Origin: Agelas oroides
Taxonomy: Eukaryota > Porifera > Demospongiae > Agelasida > Agelasidae
Direction of reading: 5' to 3'
DNA: 64,000 nucleotides
Assembly (NCBI GenBank): GCA_949130485.1
Contig: OX422185.1
Coordinates: forward strand, 12,348,467-12,412,466
In this document: positions 1 to 15,604 of the stretch, one piece after another
How the letters are laid out: every line of letters starts with the position of its first letter
Numbering within the stretch: position 1 is the stretch's first letter
The notes under the pieces: model-generated
Seen by the model: only the letters and a program-made list of their open reading frames with translations
Told to the model about the DNA's origin: nothing
Databases searched by the model: none
Translations under genes and position numbers: made by a program

Positions 1-299
1 TGAAGATTATGGAAGAAGAGAAGTGATTGAGGAGTTGACAGCAGGAATCACGAGGGATGTGTAGCCAGGTTATCAGGACATGTACTCATAGTGAGTAGTC
101 TGTGAGGGACCAAACTGGTCATTGTTGAGAAACTAATAACAATTGTAGCCCACAATCATAACAAGTCATAGGTACATGCTACCAGCTGTGCAATGTATGT
201 ACTTGTATATGCACTTCCACATTTACAATGTCCTTCATACATTTACATGTGTGTGTGGCAATATACCTCCCCTCCTTCTCTCTGTGACCTTCTACATGT

Positions 300-558
300 G
301 TGGCAGTCCCGAATAGAAATCGAATATTATTCCGTCGCGTATTTCGAGCGCATCACCAACTTTGACGCACTATAGCGCTGAGCTTCCACTAAGGGTGGGA
401 CTCATACGCGCTTCATAGATACATCAGATATTCATGTGTTTACATGTCACGTATGAGCCCCGCCCTTAGCGGAAGCTCAGCGTTATAGCACGTCAAACTT
501 GGCAATGTGCTCGAAATACGTGACGGAATAATATTCGATTTCTATTCAGGACTGCCAC
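300..558. mobile_element. 259-bp foldback MITE with about 100-bp inverted ends
   Basis: gtggcagtcccgaatagaaa at the left pairs with tttctattcaggactgccac at the right, and pairing continues inward through the tattccgtcgcgtatttcga region. Related partial copies are at 1186-1296 and 30125-30198, so this is a family. No coding capacity. Confidence 0.85.
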
Positions 559-1185
559 ATGTACTTTCCTTCCTCCCTTAGCTTCTCTGTTCTCCAACCC
601 ACTAAACACCCCTCCCTCTTCCTCCATCCTTCCCCACCCCCCTCTTCTTCCTTCTCTCTTCTTCCTCACTTCCATTTCCATTTCCTCCCCTCCTCATTTG
701 AATCCCTTCCCATATGTACATGTATGTATGTATCTATACTCACAAATCTTGGAAGTCAGCAAGTGACCTGCTTGGACTGAACAAGTTCAGTAACCCAATG
801 ATCTGATGAGGGAGAGAGAGGACAGAAACGTATGCACACATGAGGGCAATCAAGTACATGCACAATATTATATTGTAATACATAATGGTCAGTCACAGAA
901 AAATCACACAGCAGAGCTTGAAATAACGGTCGGACATTTTCCAACCATTTCTTGACTTTGTCCGAGCAAACTTTACTCTGGTCGGCCAAACTGTCCGAAC
1001 ACACTGATGTCACCAACCATGTGATTGCGAATAAAATAATCATTAACAAAAAGATCGAGATGATATGTTCCGGCTCAATGTCAAGTTTAGCTTCCGTGAA
1101 CTGGGTATAATGAATACGGTTAATTGCATGCCTGGCAGATCCACACTGAGAAATGGCCGACCAAAATTGAAGGTGCTTGGACATT

Positions 1186-1296
1186 TGTGGCAGTCCCGGA
1201 TAGAAATCAAATATTATTCCGTCGCGTATTTCAAGCGTATCACCAAGTTTGACGTGCTATAGCGCAGGGCTTCTGCTAAGGCGGGGCTCATACGTC
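1186..1296 (+). mobile_element. Half copy of the gtggcagtcc MITE
   Basis: Matches the left arm of the 300-558 element through ctatagcgcagggcttctgc and then stops. No right arm is nearby. Confidence 0.75.
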
Positions 1297-3768
1297 CGTG
1301 AAAATCACTCAAACAGGTGATTAACCAATTTAACAACTCGTGTGTGGCTCACAAAACTAATATCTAAAATTCAAAACAATTACTGAGCAAACTAGATAGA
1401 CATGAAGGCAAATCAAGTACGATGTGATCACACACACATGTACTGCACTCACGAGTTGTTAAGTGCATACGCTTGTATCTCCACAGAGTCTACGGTGTTT
1501 CTCAAATCTTACAACTTACAAATAGTCTCAAATGGATCACTGTACACGCACTCTAAGTAGTCACAGTTTCATGAAGTGTTCGTACAGTATGTGTACGTAC
1601 ATGTAACATACAAGTATTGTTACAAGTATTCTAATTGCAACTGCTTGTGACAGTTTGCAGGTAGCCTCTTTCCCAGGCTCTCCCTGCGAGGCCTGCAAAA
1701 GAGGTTGCGTAGCAATGCTCCCAGACCCAGCAATTTCAATCGCAATAAGTAGTTATAGGAATGTCTCAAAAATGCTTCATGTTAAGCAGTTTGCAGCTAG
1801 AGTGCCAGTGGCAGTCTTTCTGCCACTACGTTCCAAGTTCAAGCAGCTCTACAGTGAGGGGGTTGAACAGGTTTTGAATCTTCTCTTTCGAATGATACCA
1901 ATATCTTTGAGATAAGCACTACAGGGAAAATTCATCTCCTGTGCAAATTCACCTATGCATACCAGATTGGTGCATGGTCTGGGAACAAGACTAGTATCCC
2001 ACATGACCATGTCCAACCTCCTCTGAATCATCCCCACATGTACTACACACGTACTTCCTTGCTCTAAAAACCATAACCGATAGCAAGGGGGTTCCACCTA
2101 ATATGGCCAAAATTAGCTTGTGTATACAGTACATACATTTGTATGTGCATGTTAAACACACAAACTCACACGGTTGTTTGCTTAGCTGCAGTCTATTGTA
2201 GTCTCTAGATGGCACTTTATTGGGCCACTTTGGTTCCAGGGCATTTTGGCCCGATATGCAGCTGACCCGAAACGTCGCATATACAATGTAGTTATGATGA
2301 AGTTGTGTGCACTCAAAGATTGTTTGTTCGCGAATACCCTCGTATAACGTACCCGCACAATCTTTGGTCGAGAGATCGGTTGTTCGAGATTCAGACTACC
2401 ACAAACTAAAGCGGCTGACCCGAATAGACAAACTTCCGGCATGATGTCACAAACATTAACCACAAACAATGATGCTAAACCTATGAAGGAAGCGATCTAG
2501 AGTACTCGTCTACAGTCATAACTCAGTATGGCCAGGACATCCTGGGTTTCCACCAGTTGCCACATCCAGATATGGACAGTTGTAAGCAAACATGCATGGA
2601 CATTAAACTTTGTGTTTTTCCCCACATCCCTGCATGCCTTTTTTGTCCTAGAAGCCTTACTTGCAGGGCATTTTCCCTACATACTAGCCCACTGACATCA
2701 CCTAGCTAATAATATCCGCTTTTGGTCGTATTTCAATCACATTAGTACCGTAATGTATAAACTCTGTTAAGGCCGAGGTAATAAAATTACCGGTTTCTCA
2801 GACAACTTTGGGATTCTCAACCATGCGGGCAGGTGGCCTTTTTTTCCTTTATTATCTGCAATGAATATCATTAAATGCTATGAGCGGCGATTGCTCTATT
2901 GTTTGGCTGTTCTTCAATAAACGGTGATACATAGTTATTTGCTGTAGTGCTACACATTGCATCAGGTTTATTCATGCAGCACGTACATGTATGAGCCCTA
3001 CCCTTAACAAATTTTGGCACTCAAAACATGCAAATGAATGACTCAGAACAGCTATACCGCATGCTAAACACACACACACACACACACACACAATTCAGCA
3101 CTTACACTACATGTACATGTAGAATAGGAATTGGGACCGGAGGGTGTTAGGATAAGTGGAAGAATACTACTCGAACACAAAGCATATTACTTTTCATTAA
3201 TCCACAGCAAAAAAAATTAGTTATATATATCCACAAATATCATTATTTGGAGGTTTTGGACGACTGAAGTTTGGATAAGCCACAGATGTTTGTGTGTGGT
3301 ATACTGCCCAGCTGGTATGGAATCTCATATGGTCTGATGATATCAGATAAAGACACTGGTTGTACACAAACATAATTCCTGGAATCTGCGTTCTTCTCAC
3401 ACCGCAGGTTTTGTTCTGAAAACCACAATTAATCCCAGGGGATTTTCCCTAAATACCAGCTGGTTGCTGTCACCAAACACGACAAACAAGATTCTCATAA
3501 GAATTCGGTAGTCACACTTACACACGTTTGTAAAGTGCAGATACATGTACATGCACAGCTAACAACAGAATTTGAAACATCCGGTACATGCATGTGCATG
3601 TACACGTACAGACATAAACAAAACCATACACAGGTTGGTACGGATGTTTATTCAGCTGTAGTCTATATATGGTTGCTACACCTGAAAGCACATGCACTCA
3701 CACACACCCTGTGGGCTTGAACCTATTGAACCTAGCCTTTCATTGTTGATTTTGTCATACATGTACAT
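1297..3768. other. No gene seen
   Basis: Apart from the CA repeat and a possible fragment of the tggtctgggaacaagacta MITE end near 1976-1996, I find no coding exon or RNA gene. If JNK extends left, this is intronic. Confidence 0.5.
3067..3092. repeat. (CA)n microsatellite
   Basis: About 13 uninterrupted CA units in otherwise non-coding DNA. Confidence 0.95.
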
Positions 3769-4051
3769 CAGGGTTTGATTTTTCCTAGGGGGGGGGATGT
3801 AGATGCGCGCATCAGTGCACCTGCGCATCAGTGCACCTGCGCATCAGTGCACCCACTAGGTTTTAATGAAATTCTAGACATATTTAAGGACAAGCTCAGC
3901 TAATTATAGACTTACATGTAATGCTATAATTATGCTTCCTTTTGTAGCTGTTGAGGCAATTATGACATCAAATTTTTGGGGAGGGGGGGAGGGGGAGTCT
4001 GACTGAGGGGGGAAACCCCAGTGCCTCCTTCCCCCTCTGTATGAAACCCTG
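3769..4051. mobile_element. hAT-like MITE with cagggtttga ends
   Basis: Begins cagggtttgatttttcc and ends ggggaaac...tgtatgaaaccctg, an imperfect inverted pair. The interior has G-runs and three tandem copies of gcgcatcagtgcacct (3805-3855). No clean target duplication was seen. Confidence 0.55.
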
Positions 4052-4555
4052 TATATTGCTACATGTACACATAGTTTTGGCAAATGATTTCGCTTGTGAT
4101 ACTACGGCCAATGTCAATAGCTAAGTACATGTAGTGGATTCAACAGCTTGGACGACTTGACACCAGGAGGACACACAGAGCTACCAATGCTCCCAGTCAC
4201 ATCATGGTGGCATGGCATCACACGTATGCAAAATCCTTTCTGACTTAACTTCTAATTTTTCTCAAAGCTGTGTAACAATGAAACTAGAAATGGAAAGCCT
4301 GGCTTCAGAGAGTTGTTGCTTAAATTAGCTGGCTAGAGTGCAGACAGCGAGACATGCTGATATCCATGCGACTCTTTGTTCGTACTCACTTCAGGGGGAA
4401 AAGTAACCATGTTCTCAGGATCTAGTGTGGGGGTGGAGAGCCTGGGAACAAGGCTAGGGTAAAGTAGCAGGTAATTCAAAGGTGAAGAGTCTCCTTTGTT
4501 TGGTGTAACAAATTAGGATCCGTGTGTGCCAGTCTGACACATATACATGCACACC

Positions 4556-4841
4556 CACCGTATAGCGGGTATTTTTGCGACGCAAAATTTTCGCGGAACC
4601 ACGATCTATTGCATTACGGCGCACTGATAGCAGCAGGCTAAACCAAGAAAGAGAGTGCATGGGCCCTTGGACTTTGGTAACTGTTTTCGTGTGATGGCTA
4701 TTGTAGCAGTGACGTGTTTCATGGACAGAACTGTCTGTAGAACTACACACACGTGGATACAAGAAATAAATTTTCGCGGGTTAATTTTTCGCGGATCCCA
4801 TTCGACTGCGAAAAATTACACCCCCGTGAAAAATACCACTG
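4556..4841. mobile_element. Foldback element with tttttcgcgg-rich ends
   Basis: Left gcgggtatttttgcgacg and right tgaaaaataccactg are related inverted ends. The interior has repeated aattttcgcgg words. It resembles the 27572-27985 element in its ends and cgcga-rich content. Confidence 0.5.
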
Positions 4842-5227
4842 TGTGTCTACACAACATTTAAAGGAACTGTATGCACATACATGTGAAAGTCCTGAGTAAC
4901 GGTCAAACATTCCATTGCATAGCTGTGTACTTCAATCGCATTGCTGCATAGCACAGAACTTCCAGGGTTCACACACGCTGTTTAAATGTGTCAATATGTC
5001 AGGTATTCATGCATCGATCTACACAGCGCATATGAGCCCTGCCTTTAATGGAAGTTCTGTATCACAGTGCTTTGAATGCAGTAACGCAACTGAAATTCAC
5101 AACAGAGTAATGTTTGATTTCTATCTGCAACTGTCATTCAGTTACTGATGGCCCATTTCAGTTCACAGCCTGAACAGGTTGACAAACGCAAATTTGCTCT
5201 TAACAAGCTCTAATAGCATCTCCACAC

Positions 5228-8089
<2,862 letters not shown>

Positions 8090-8540
8090 TCAAGGTGGCG
8101 ACAATTTCGACGCAATAAAACAAACACTTCAACAAAAAAAAAAATTGGTGAAATCTGGTTATCGTGGATTCTAAATCATGGTGTTAGTCACGTGCACGTA
8201 ACCACACCCATAACGTGGACTAGTCTCGTTCCCAGGCTCGACCATCAGCCTGGCCCTGGGAACATTTGCAAACACACACGTCATGTGCACTGCTGAGATC
8301 GAGACATGTATTCTCGCCATATGCCATCCACCCTCACAAGATACATGAGATGTGAAGCACTCAGACTCATCATCCTGCTTGTACTCCAAACTTAGCATGG
8401 TGGAAGAGGCTGCATGCACTGGTCCTGGCTTCCTCGTGTTCCATTCTGCTTGTGGGAAGCAGATACCGGTAGCAATAGACTACTGTAAGACCGGTTTAAA
8501 GTCTGTCAGTAGCCTCTGAGGGTCAACCTCAAGGCCTGTA

Positions 8541-8700
8541 AGCAGGGCCGTGGAGCTGGCAGCTATAAGTTCCATCAAAGTTGAACTTATCCAACAACTG
8601 AGAGATTTAGAAGGGAGGTCGTTAAAATGCAAACAGGCTACCATGAAGCATCAAAGGAGCTATGTTGCTCATTTTGAGAAACATGTGCTGCTGTTTTAAT
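8541..8700 (+). pseudogene. Possible coiled-coil exon relic upstream of kinase relic A
   Basis: An open stretch reads AISSIKVELIQQLRDLEGRS and then KCKQATMKHQRS, with amphipathic Leu/Ile spacing like the coiled-coil exons of the kinase genes. It sits just upstream of kinase relic A on the same strand. No convincing acceptor or donor frames it. It may be chance or the remnant of a front-end exon. Confidence 0.3.
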
Positions 8701-8957
8701 TCAGTTGAGTTCTCTGTTCTTTTTGCACTGAGATCTTCTTCACCACTTATGCTATATACTCAGGTAGCTAATGCTTGGTGTTCCTGTGTTGCTGTTCATG
8801 TATGGCAGTTGGTGTTAAAAGATGAGCTTCTCAGTACAAGCATGAACAGCTAGCTGCATGAAGCAGTAGACATAAGAGAAAGATTTATTCATATGGAACT
8901 TGCAAGGTGGAAAGAGAGCGCTGAACAGCAGGTGTATCATTACTTGATAAATTAGCT

Positions 8958-9172
8958 ACAATGCTTCACCAGAGTGATTTTGAGAAACTTCCACAAGCAA
9001 AACATGGTTTGCACTGGTGCCTTGCTGAGGGCATATTTCGAGACCAGCAAGTGGCAGTAAAATGCCTACATGTCATGACTAATGTTTGTTGAGGTTATGT
9101 GTAAGGAGACTGGCAGGTCCGACATTCCAATCTTGCTGTATACGTACCCTCATTGTTGCACTGAGTGATGGA
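8958..9172 (+). pseudogene. Kinase relic A (N-lobe start of the family)
   Basis: Aligns by eye to gene 3 from the HQSEFWEV segment through the glycine loop and VAVK: cttcaccagagtgattttga, then ggtgccttgctgagggc, agcaagtggcagtaaaatgc and caggtccgacattccaatct match the family at DNA level. It has internal deletions (much of the loop is missing) and in-frame stops, and nothing of the C-lobe follows. About 25 bases upstream, 8905-8934 reads ELARWKESAEQQ before a gt, perhaps the remains of a coiled-coil exon. It lies on the plus strand, divergent from JNK and 11.7 kb upstream of gene 1, so the array once reached further left. Confidence 0.7.
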
Positions 9173-9179
9173 TCACCAC

Positions 9180-10400
9180 TGGAGTTGAGCATTAAAATGT
9201 AGTTGGTATAGCTATAGCTACTAAACATGCACAGTCACTCAGCCTACATATTTTGTGGTACACACAGACATCAACATAATAACTGACTTTGGGATGCCTG
9301 ACAAGTGATCAAATCGATACATACATCCACAATAACGTTAAGTCTGCAAAAATTCATTCATTCTTATTACTGCAAAAACAAAGGAAAGTATTTGGCTACT
9401 ACAGTGACTATCCTTACTATGAAAATTTTATGAGGCAGGGCTGGAAAAGGAGCTGATACTTGAGTAATTTTTACTAGTCTCCCGCAAAATGTTTTACAAG
9501 CACCACATTCTTTGAATTGCCATACAAAAGACAGTCACGCAATTGTAGTAACCAAACAATTTGTTAAAGTTATGATTTGTTTTTACAGTGATATATATAT
9601 GCAAGAGTAATTACTCTGCAATGCTAAATTGGGTTCCTTAGAGGCTTTCATGCACTGCTTGTTGCAAAGAATAATGTTGCACATTCACCTTTTCCATAAC
9701 TTTCTGACAATTTTTGAAATCATTGCTAGCAACAAAGCTGTACAGCTAGTGTACATGTAGCTATAAGACATTTTGTCATGGTATTACTCCTACTTGTAAT
9801 ATTCAACCAGCTATTGGTCACACCACTGTTTCCTCATTAAGACTATACTATATAGTTGTCCAATTAGGCAGTGCTGGTTTTGAACGGAACTTTGATTAAC
9901 TTCTGTGAAAGTGCTGTTACCAAGCAAAAATGGTTGGTACTGAACTTATTCCTTTCATTCCAGCACACAAGTCCGGTGAACAGAGCTAGACAATACATGC
10001 AGAGTTGGTCGATGGTAACTTGATGCAATATACTGTAAAATCACATTTTCAATACTCTTGTGGTAGCTATTTGTTGCTGCTGATTAGCCAATACATGACC
10101 AACTGATTTTCAGCTTCAGGTGACTATAGTGCTCATTGACTTCCTTATATTTAATAAACACTCTGTATAACAAACTCACCCTGTTTCTGCAGCTCACTGA
10201 TTATATTTGTAATTGTAGACACCTTTCTTTAACAGTTATCCAAAATAGAGGGTTTTGAATGGGCTACATACATATATTATATAATACAGTGTACCATCCT
10301 GAGAAGCTAAAATGTGCACATAGCTATAATATATTTATATTCGACAATAGCGTGTATATGGCCCGCGGACTCCCTTAGCTAGCTAGCTACCTTCACGGGT
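9180..10400. other. No gene seen
   Basis: AT-rich intergenic DNA between kinase relic A and the 10.4 kb TATA/exon-like block. No coding signal or clear repeat was recognised. Confidence 0.5.
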
Positions 10401-10409
10401 CACTAGCTG

Positions 10410-10624
10410 TATAAATTTGGACAAACGGATCTACCCAGTAGCTCAAAATCCGATCATTTGTTTCGTGCGTACAGCTCCTCGGATCGCTGGGACCCAGATA
10501 TTGAACGTGACGCAAAAGGGAAATTCCAAGGAATTCGAACAGTTTCCTTTGTTTGGGCGTGAGAGGCAAGCGTTGACAGAACTGGACTACGACGGTAGTT
10601 ACCGGTATTGCAACTCGAAATCTG
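10410..10624 (+). promoter_or_regulatory. TATA box and CpG-richer exon-like block with strong donor
   Basis: tataaat at 10410-10416 is followed by a 200-bp block richer in CpG than its surroundings, ending at ctg/gtaagt (10624/10625). One frame is open through the donor (FEQFPLFGRERQALTELD within it), but I recognise no family. It could be a first exon, mostly 5' UTR, of a plus-strand transcript whose next exon I cannot place. Confidence 0.3.
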
Positions 10625-11085
10625 GTAAGTATATAAGTCTAAGGATGGGATACCTTCCAACGTGCGGGTAGACAAAGTGAAAAGTTGTACCTACACGCCC
10701 CACATTAGCCGTATTACTACATATAATTTTGCATATTCAAGCAATGCATGTGCACGGCCTTCGGCGCAGGATAATGAGGGAATTACACTTGTACTCGTTT
10801 TTATTACCTGTATAGGAATTCCACTGTACATCAAATGATCGCATCGCGCCCGCTTCATTCTGAGACTCTGACTTGTCGCCTGAATTGATCGCCTTCCGAA
10901 CCATGACACACCCACTTTTAACGGCTGTAGCGCTGTAGATTTGCTAAGCTTGTATAGCGCTTGCTAGTAACAAATAACGACTCTAAGGGAATGCAGTGCA
11001 TTGTGGGGTGAGTGTGAGCGAGTGCATCTGTGTTATGTAACAGTACCTTGCACATGTAACACTACCATTTACAGCAGTTTTCCAA

Positions 11086-11843
11086 GGGTGTATGGAAAAC
11101 CTGGAATGCCGGAACGGCTGGAACAGCCGGAACAAGCAGAAATTAAGAGCTTGAAGTGGTAATATGGAAGTTGGGTGCATGTGCCTCCAAGACAAGCACG
11201 CACATGCAACTCTTGTCTCATACATACATACCCAGGCTGAAAAATAGACGAAGCAGTCCAACACTATCCTAGAAAAGACCTTCAAGCGACGGCTAAAAGG
11301 ATTGTTGAGGGTCAGGGAGTTTTACGTACCATCGCTGGGGTGAAATTGTGTTGGAGGTTTACCTGCCAATCGTTTTGTACCATAGTACAGCTTATATTCT
11401 ACACACTACTTGTTCTACTGAGTTTAACTGGCTATAATCATCTCAGCAACTGTCCAACGTACCTTCGCTGGAACTGCCAGCCAACTTTTATCATGGGTTA
11501 CCAGTCAGTTTCCGAGTACATAGTACCCGCCGTTGCAGTTGGTTGGAGTTCATTCGGAGTTCACTGTCAACTGGTCTGACTACTTTCCGAGTAAGCAGAT
11601 TTCTTCAACCAAACAAATGCAAATGCCTGAATGCAGCTAGTTCACAAGATATAATGCACCTACCAATGTTATCCCCCACTACCTCCAGTATGGGATTTGT
11701 CCATAACACAGTGAATCAACGCTACACAAAACTGCCATTTTTCAACGAGAGCATGATAGATTTCTGCACATGTGCATTGGAGTATAGGATTAATTTCCTT
11801 GCTTGTTCTGGGCGTTCCGGCGTTCAGGGTTTTCCATACACCC
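11086..11843. mobile_element. 0.76-kb TIR element
   Basis: The left end gggtgtatggaaaacctgga with ccggaacggctggaacagcc pairs with the right end ggcgttccggcgttcagggt followed by tttccatacaccc. The TIRs are about 57 bp and imperfect. Short open frames inside carry no recognisable transposase. Confidence 0.7.
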
Positions 11844-13016
11844 ACACAGATGTGCTGTTCGAAAATACCTGGTGTCTGTTTTACGATCACTGTCCTCTAT
11901 ATATCACAAAATGTGTTTAGCTATTGACTTCCTGTATGTATACAGGCTATCATCAGTAAATCAGTAAATCTGGGTGACTGGGTCAGCTGTCATCAAGCTA
12001 AATCTGTAATCACATTTGCAACTAGCAGTAAAGCAAAGTCATTTGCTCTAGGCAGTTCTGTGCTCATGAACAATTTATATCCAGTACTTAGTAGTAAAAT
12101 GATGGTATTGACTATACTGTTTTGACTTGAGGATGGTATGATGGTTGCAGTGATTGAAGTAGCAGATTTGAGTAAAATGAGCAGGTGGAGAGCAGCATTA
12201 CATCAGTCTATGGTTGCAAATCAGTCATAAGTATATTGTATGCTCTGAAGCTGCCTGAGTCATTCAGAAATAATTATTCAGAAATCCAAGAATAGCACAG
12301 TAAGCAAAAATTCCCCCCAGGCCTATTCTGAATATAACGGCCCACAGTAGTGTATTTTTCAACAGCTTCTTACTCTAGAATTGTATATTTTTGTCTGTTA
12401 GGGAAGCTATGTAGGACTGGAGCACCTTTACTCATGTAGGTTTTGCAAGATTTGGTAGCCATCATGCTCCATCGCAACAGGTTTTTCTTTTCTGATTGTT
12501 TAGACACATGTAAAATCAAGGTGACTTCAGTCACAACCTGTCAGTCTGTTGTTCCATCACACTGCATAGTGTAAGACCATTCACTATATTTTGATGGCAT
12601 CGTAGCAGTATACCAAGCAGTGCCTAAAATTTGAGAAAGTCATCACTGCCCATGTAGTTCATTCAAGTGGGAAGACATAATATCTGGAGACATAGCTACT
12701 AGATCTCTACCCAAATGCCTACGAATGGCCTGGATACGAGGCTAGAGTGGTGCACAACTTCAGTCATTGGTACTACCAGTTTCAAAAAATGAGGCCACAT
12801 ACTCTTGGTGTATGAATCTCGTCATGCATGTCCCTATTTTGCTGTGGCTTTCTTTGAGAGTCCTTGACATCCACTCCTCTACCACTTGCTTTTACATAAA
12901 CTTTGCATGCAGTCAATGCACTGAGTCGTATGTCAAACCTCACTGCCCAATTACAGTTTATCACTGCCCATTTGGGCAGTGATACCCCCATATTTTATTA
13001 GGCACTGATACTAAAT

Positions 13017-14304
13017 AGACAAGACTTAAAAAACATTAAAAATGTAAAAAGATGTAGGGATGGCATGCCAAAAAGTATGCAAACAAGGTAGGGATGATGC
13101 ATGAAAGCAAAGGTCTACATATTGGCAAAGCCCCATCCCTACATCTTTTCCACACTGCAGTTAGACAGTGCATGGGTAGTCTTTACTGGCAGTTCATGGC
13201 TGTAGCCTCGTTCTACCAACTAAGTTGGAGAAATAGGTGTACCGCGACCTATAGCTTCCCCCGCAATGTTTCTGAAACAAACCGAAAGTAAATCCCTGCC
13301 TGACCCTATACCCTACCCTTTGTTTCTGAAACACACTTCCTGTTGGGGGAACTATACGTTCTCAGGCCATGCACTTCCTAGCTCCTCCCATATGGCCTGG
13401 GAACGAGACTGTGTACCTTGGAGGTGGCTACCAAGGTTAGTAGTTTTATTGCCAACATACTACTTGTTATATGCCTCTGGTATAACCTAGACAGTGAGCT
13501 CGAGTGGGCTGCAGACTGGTCATAGTAATCAGTGTGCAAAACTCAAGCACTCATGCACAGCATTAATAACTGCATGGATGGGTGCAGATTCAACTCTCAA
13601 GCACTGTCTAACTGCAGTGTGAAAAAGATGTAGGGATGGGGCTTTGCCGGTCATGTAGAAGTTAGTTTAAAATGGGGTTTTGAGCCTAGAGTTACTCTAG
13701 GGGAAACTTTAAATGAGCAAAACCTAGAGTAACTCATGGGGCAATTTTAAACCAGCACAACCTTGATGTACTCTAGGGGGAATTTTAAACCAGTGTAAAG
13801 AGTGTAAAAATCCCAGGATATATGCATAACATTGCTACTTATATGGGACAATTTTAAACCACTTCAGGATGAATGGCTTACGAAGGGGCACACTCACACA
13901 AATGAACCCAGGATTAATGCACTGCATTGCTACTTATATGGGACAATTTTAAACCACTTCAGGATGGATGGCTTACGAAGGGGCACACTCACACAAATGA
14001 ACCCAGGATTAATGCACTATGTTATGAAGGGACGTACTCGATTTATGGGCATAGTCACAAAATTTACCTCGATCAGATTGCAGTGACACTGTTGCCAAGT
14101 GTTTAAAGCATTTGACTGTGGACCAAAAGGTCCCAGCTGTGAATCCCACCTGTCACTTCGCAGATAGTTTTTTGTTTGCACCGCAGGTAAGTTGTCTTTT
14201 TCATCCCTGGGATATCAGCCTTTGCCTGAAAGTAAGTATTATACATGTTCAGCTTTTAACTGTTCTTGTGCATAAATTATGGCAAATTTACACCTAAAAC
14301 AACA
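13017..14304 (+). repeat. Left arm of large inverted repeat
   Basis: Pairs with 14886-16318 on the other strand. Shared landmarks are tatgggacaattttaaacca, ccaggattaatgcac (twice per arm), gaccaaaaggtcccagctgt and cacctaaaacaaca at the inner edge. An insert at about 13128-13640 with its own inverted ends (ccacactgcagttagacagt) interrupts it. Confidence 0.88.
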
Positions 14305-14707
14305 AAGATAAGTAGTTCTTTACTGTCTGGTTCTAGCGCATGCATTTCAACTTGCTTATCAACCTGTGCAGACCCCACAAGTACGCATGGAATTCCTTTG
14401 CTATTCAGTGCATGCACTTGGTCTTGCATTAGACTAATGGTTGGAGTTACTACAATTGCTTTCTTGTTCTGGTAAACCGGGGGAAACTGGAAACAGAGAC
14501 TTTTACCACTACCAGTAGGATGAATAACAAGTGTATCCCTTCCGTCTAAAGTTGCACTGATTACGTTCTTCTGAAATGGTTTAAAAGAAGTCATTCCAAA
14601 CTTTTCAGCCAACGTAGCGATAAGTGTGGCCTGCTGGAATGACTCTTCCACTGACGGCGAGTTGAAAATATCATCGTAATCATCCATACCATAATCATCC
14701 TGATCTT
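14304..14707 (-). pseudogene. Captured RecQ-like helicase exon fragment
   Basis: Minus-strand frame with acidic head DYGMDDYDDIFNSP, then FKPFQKNVISATLDGRDT, the Walker A motif HPTGSGKSLCFQFPP and motif Ia VVTPTISLMQDQV, all typical of the first RecA-like lobe of RecQ ATPases. An acceptor-like ctttgcag precedes it at 14708-14715, so this is an internal exon. The coding frame departs from the family after LLIFV, close to where the left inverted arm begins. DEAH box, RecQ-Ct and HRDC parts are absent. It lies in the loop between two long inverted arms, so it reads as a host or element gene piece trapped in a transposon, not a working helicase. Confidence 0.75.
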
Positions 14708-14951
14708 CTGCAAAGGTGAAAGGTAACAGCGAGCCTACCGAGAATTTAGCTGGAGGTACAGTACAGGTTCAGTACGTTACGTAGTGTTGTAACAGTTTAG
14801 TAGTGAGGCTAAGTGTGTAGCTAAAACCTTCCTGAAGTGGTCAGCAATACATGTAAAAGTCTGTTGGAGCTTAAGACATCCAGACTGTTGTTTTAGGTGT
14901 AAATTTGCCATAATTTATGCACAAGAACAGTTAAAAGCTGAACATGTATAA

Positions 14952-15604
14952 CAGTGGCGGATTTAGGGGGGGTAAGGGGGGTGCAAATGCACCCCCCTTT
15001 GGCGGCTAGTAATGTATTTTGCGTACATAACTGCACGAGTCCATCAAATGATTATGCAGCAGTGGCATGTAGCAACAACAACCAGGCACAGTTACACACT
15101 CACGTATCAGTTCCTTACTGATCTCCAGACGTTTGACTAGGCCTAGAGTTGCTTCGAGACATTCAGTTCGGCCCGAGGGGTCCGCCACGGCGCGCCTCGG
15201 CGTACGAGATTTCGAAATCCACTGGATTTCACGTGGACTTCGGATTTCAGAGTGGATTTCACAGTGGATTTCTGGATTTCAGTTTGGATTTCTGCCGACA
15301 GGTTTCTTCTTGTATGTTCTTGGATATTTTAGTTATAGTTCCCAGCTTAGCAAAAAATTTTAGTTAGTTGTATAGTTTTGGTTAACTAAATTTTAAAAAG
15401 GCCATACTAAAATTATTCTAAAACAACACTGTCGGACAGTGTACGAGATTTCTTTTGTGACGGACCCCTCGGTTCGGCCTTCCAGCTATATTGTGTATGA
15501 ATGCGTTCACGTGACCGAAAGTGGGCGTGGTAACCCAAAAATTTCCGGCGCGCTTCGCGCGCAGTCACTGAACCCCCCTTTCTAAATTTCTAGATCTGCC
15601 ACTG
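14952..15604. mobile_element. hAT-like MITE with cagtggcgg ends, inserted in the right arm
   Basis: Starts cagtggcggatttagg and ends tctagatctgccactg. The opposite arm gives the empty site (aacatgtataatactta), which proves insertion: tataa is present on both sides, so the duplication is 5 bp as read, shorter than the usual 8 bp of hAT. Confidence 0.8.
15174..15471. mobile_element. Nested 298-bp MITE with exact 8-bp target duplication
   Basis: Ends cgaggggtccgccac and gtgacggacccctcg, flanked by gttcggcc at 15166-15173 and 15472-15479. The interior has repeated tggatttc words. It sits inside the cagtggcgg element, giving a clear order of insertion. Confidence 0.85.

Noticed and set aside
756-1184. 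142-codon minus-strand frame with a hydrophobic stretch
   Set aside because: No family resemblance and no splice context. It overlaps part of a MITE fragment at its right end.
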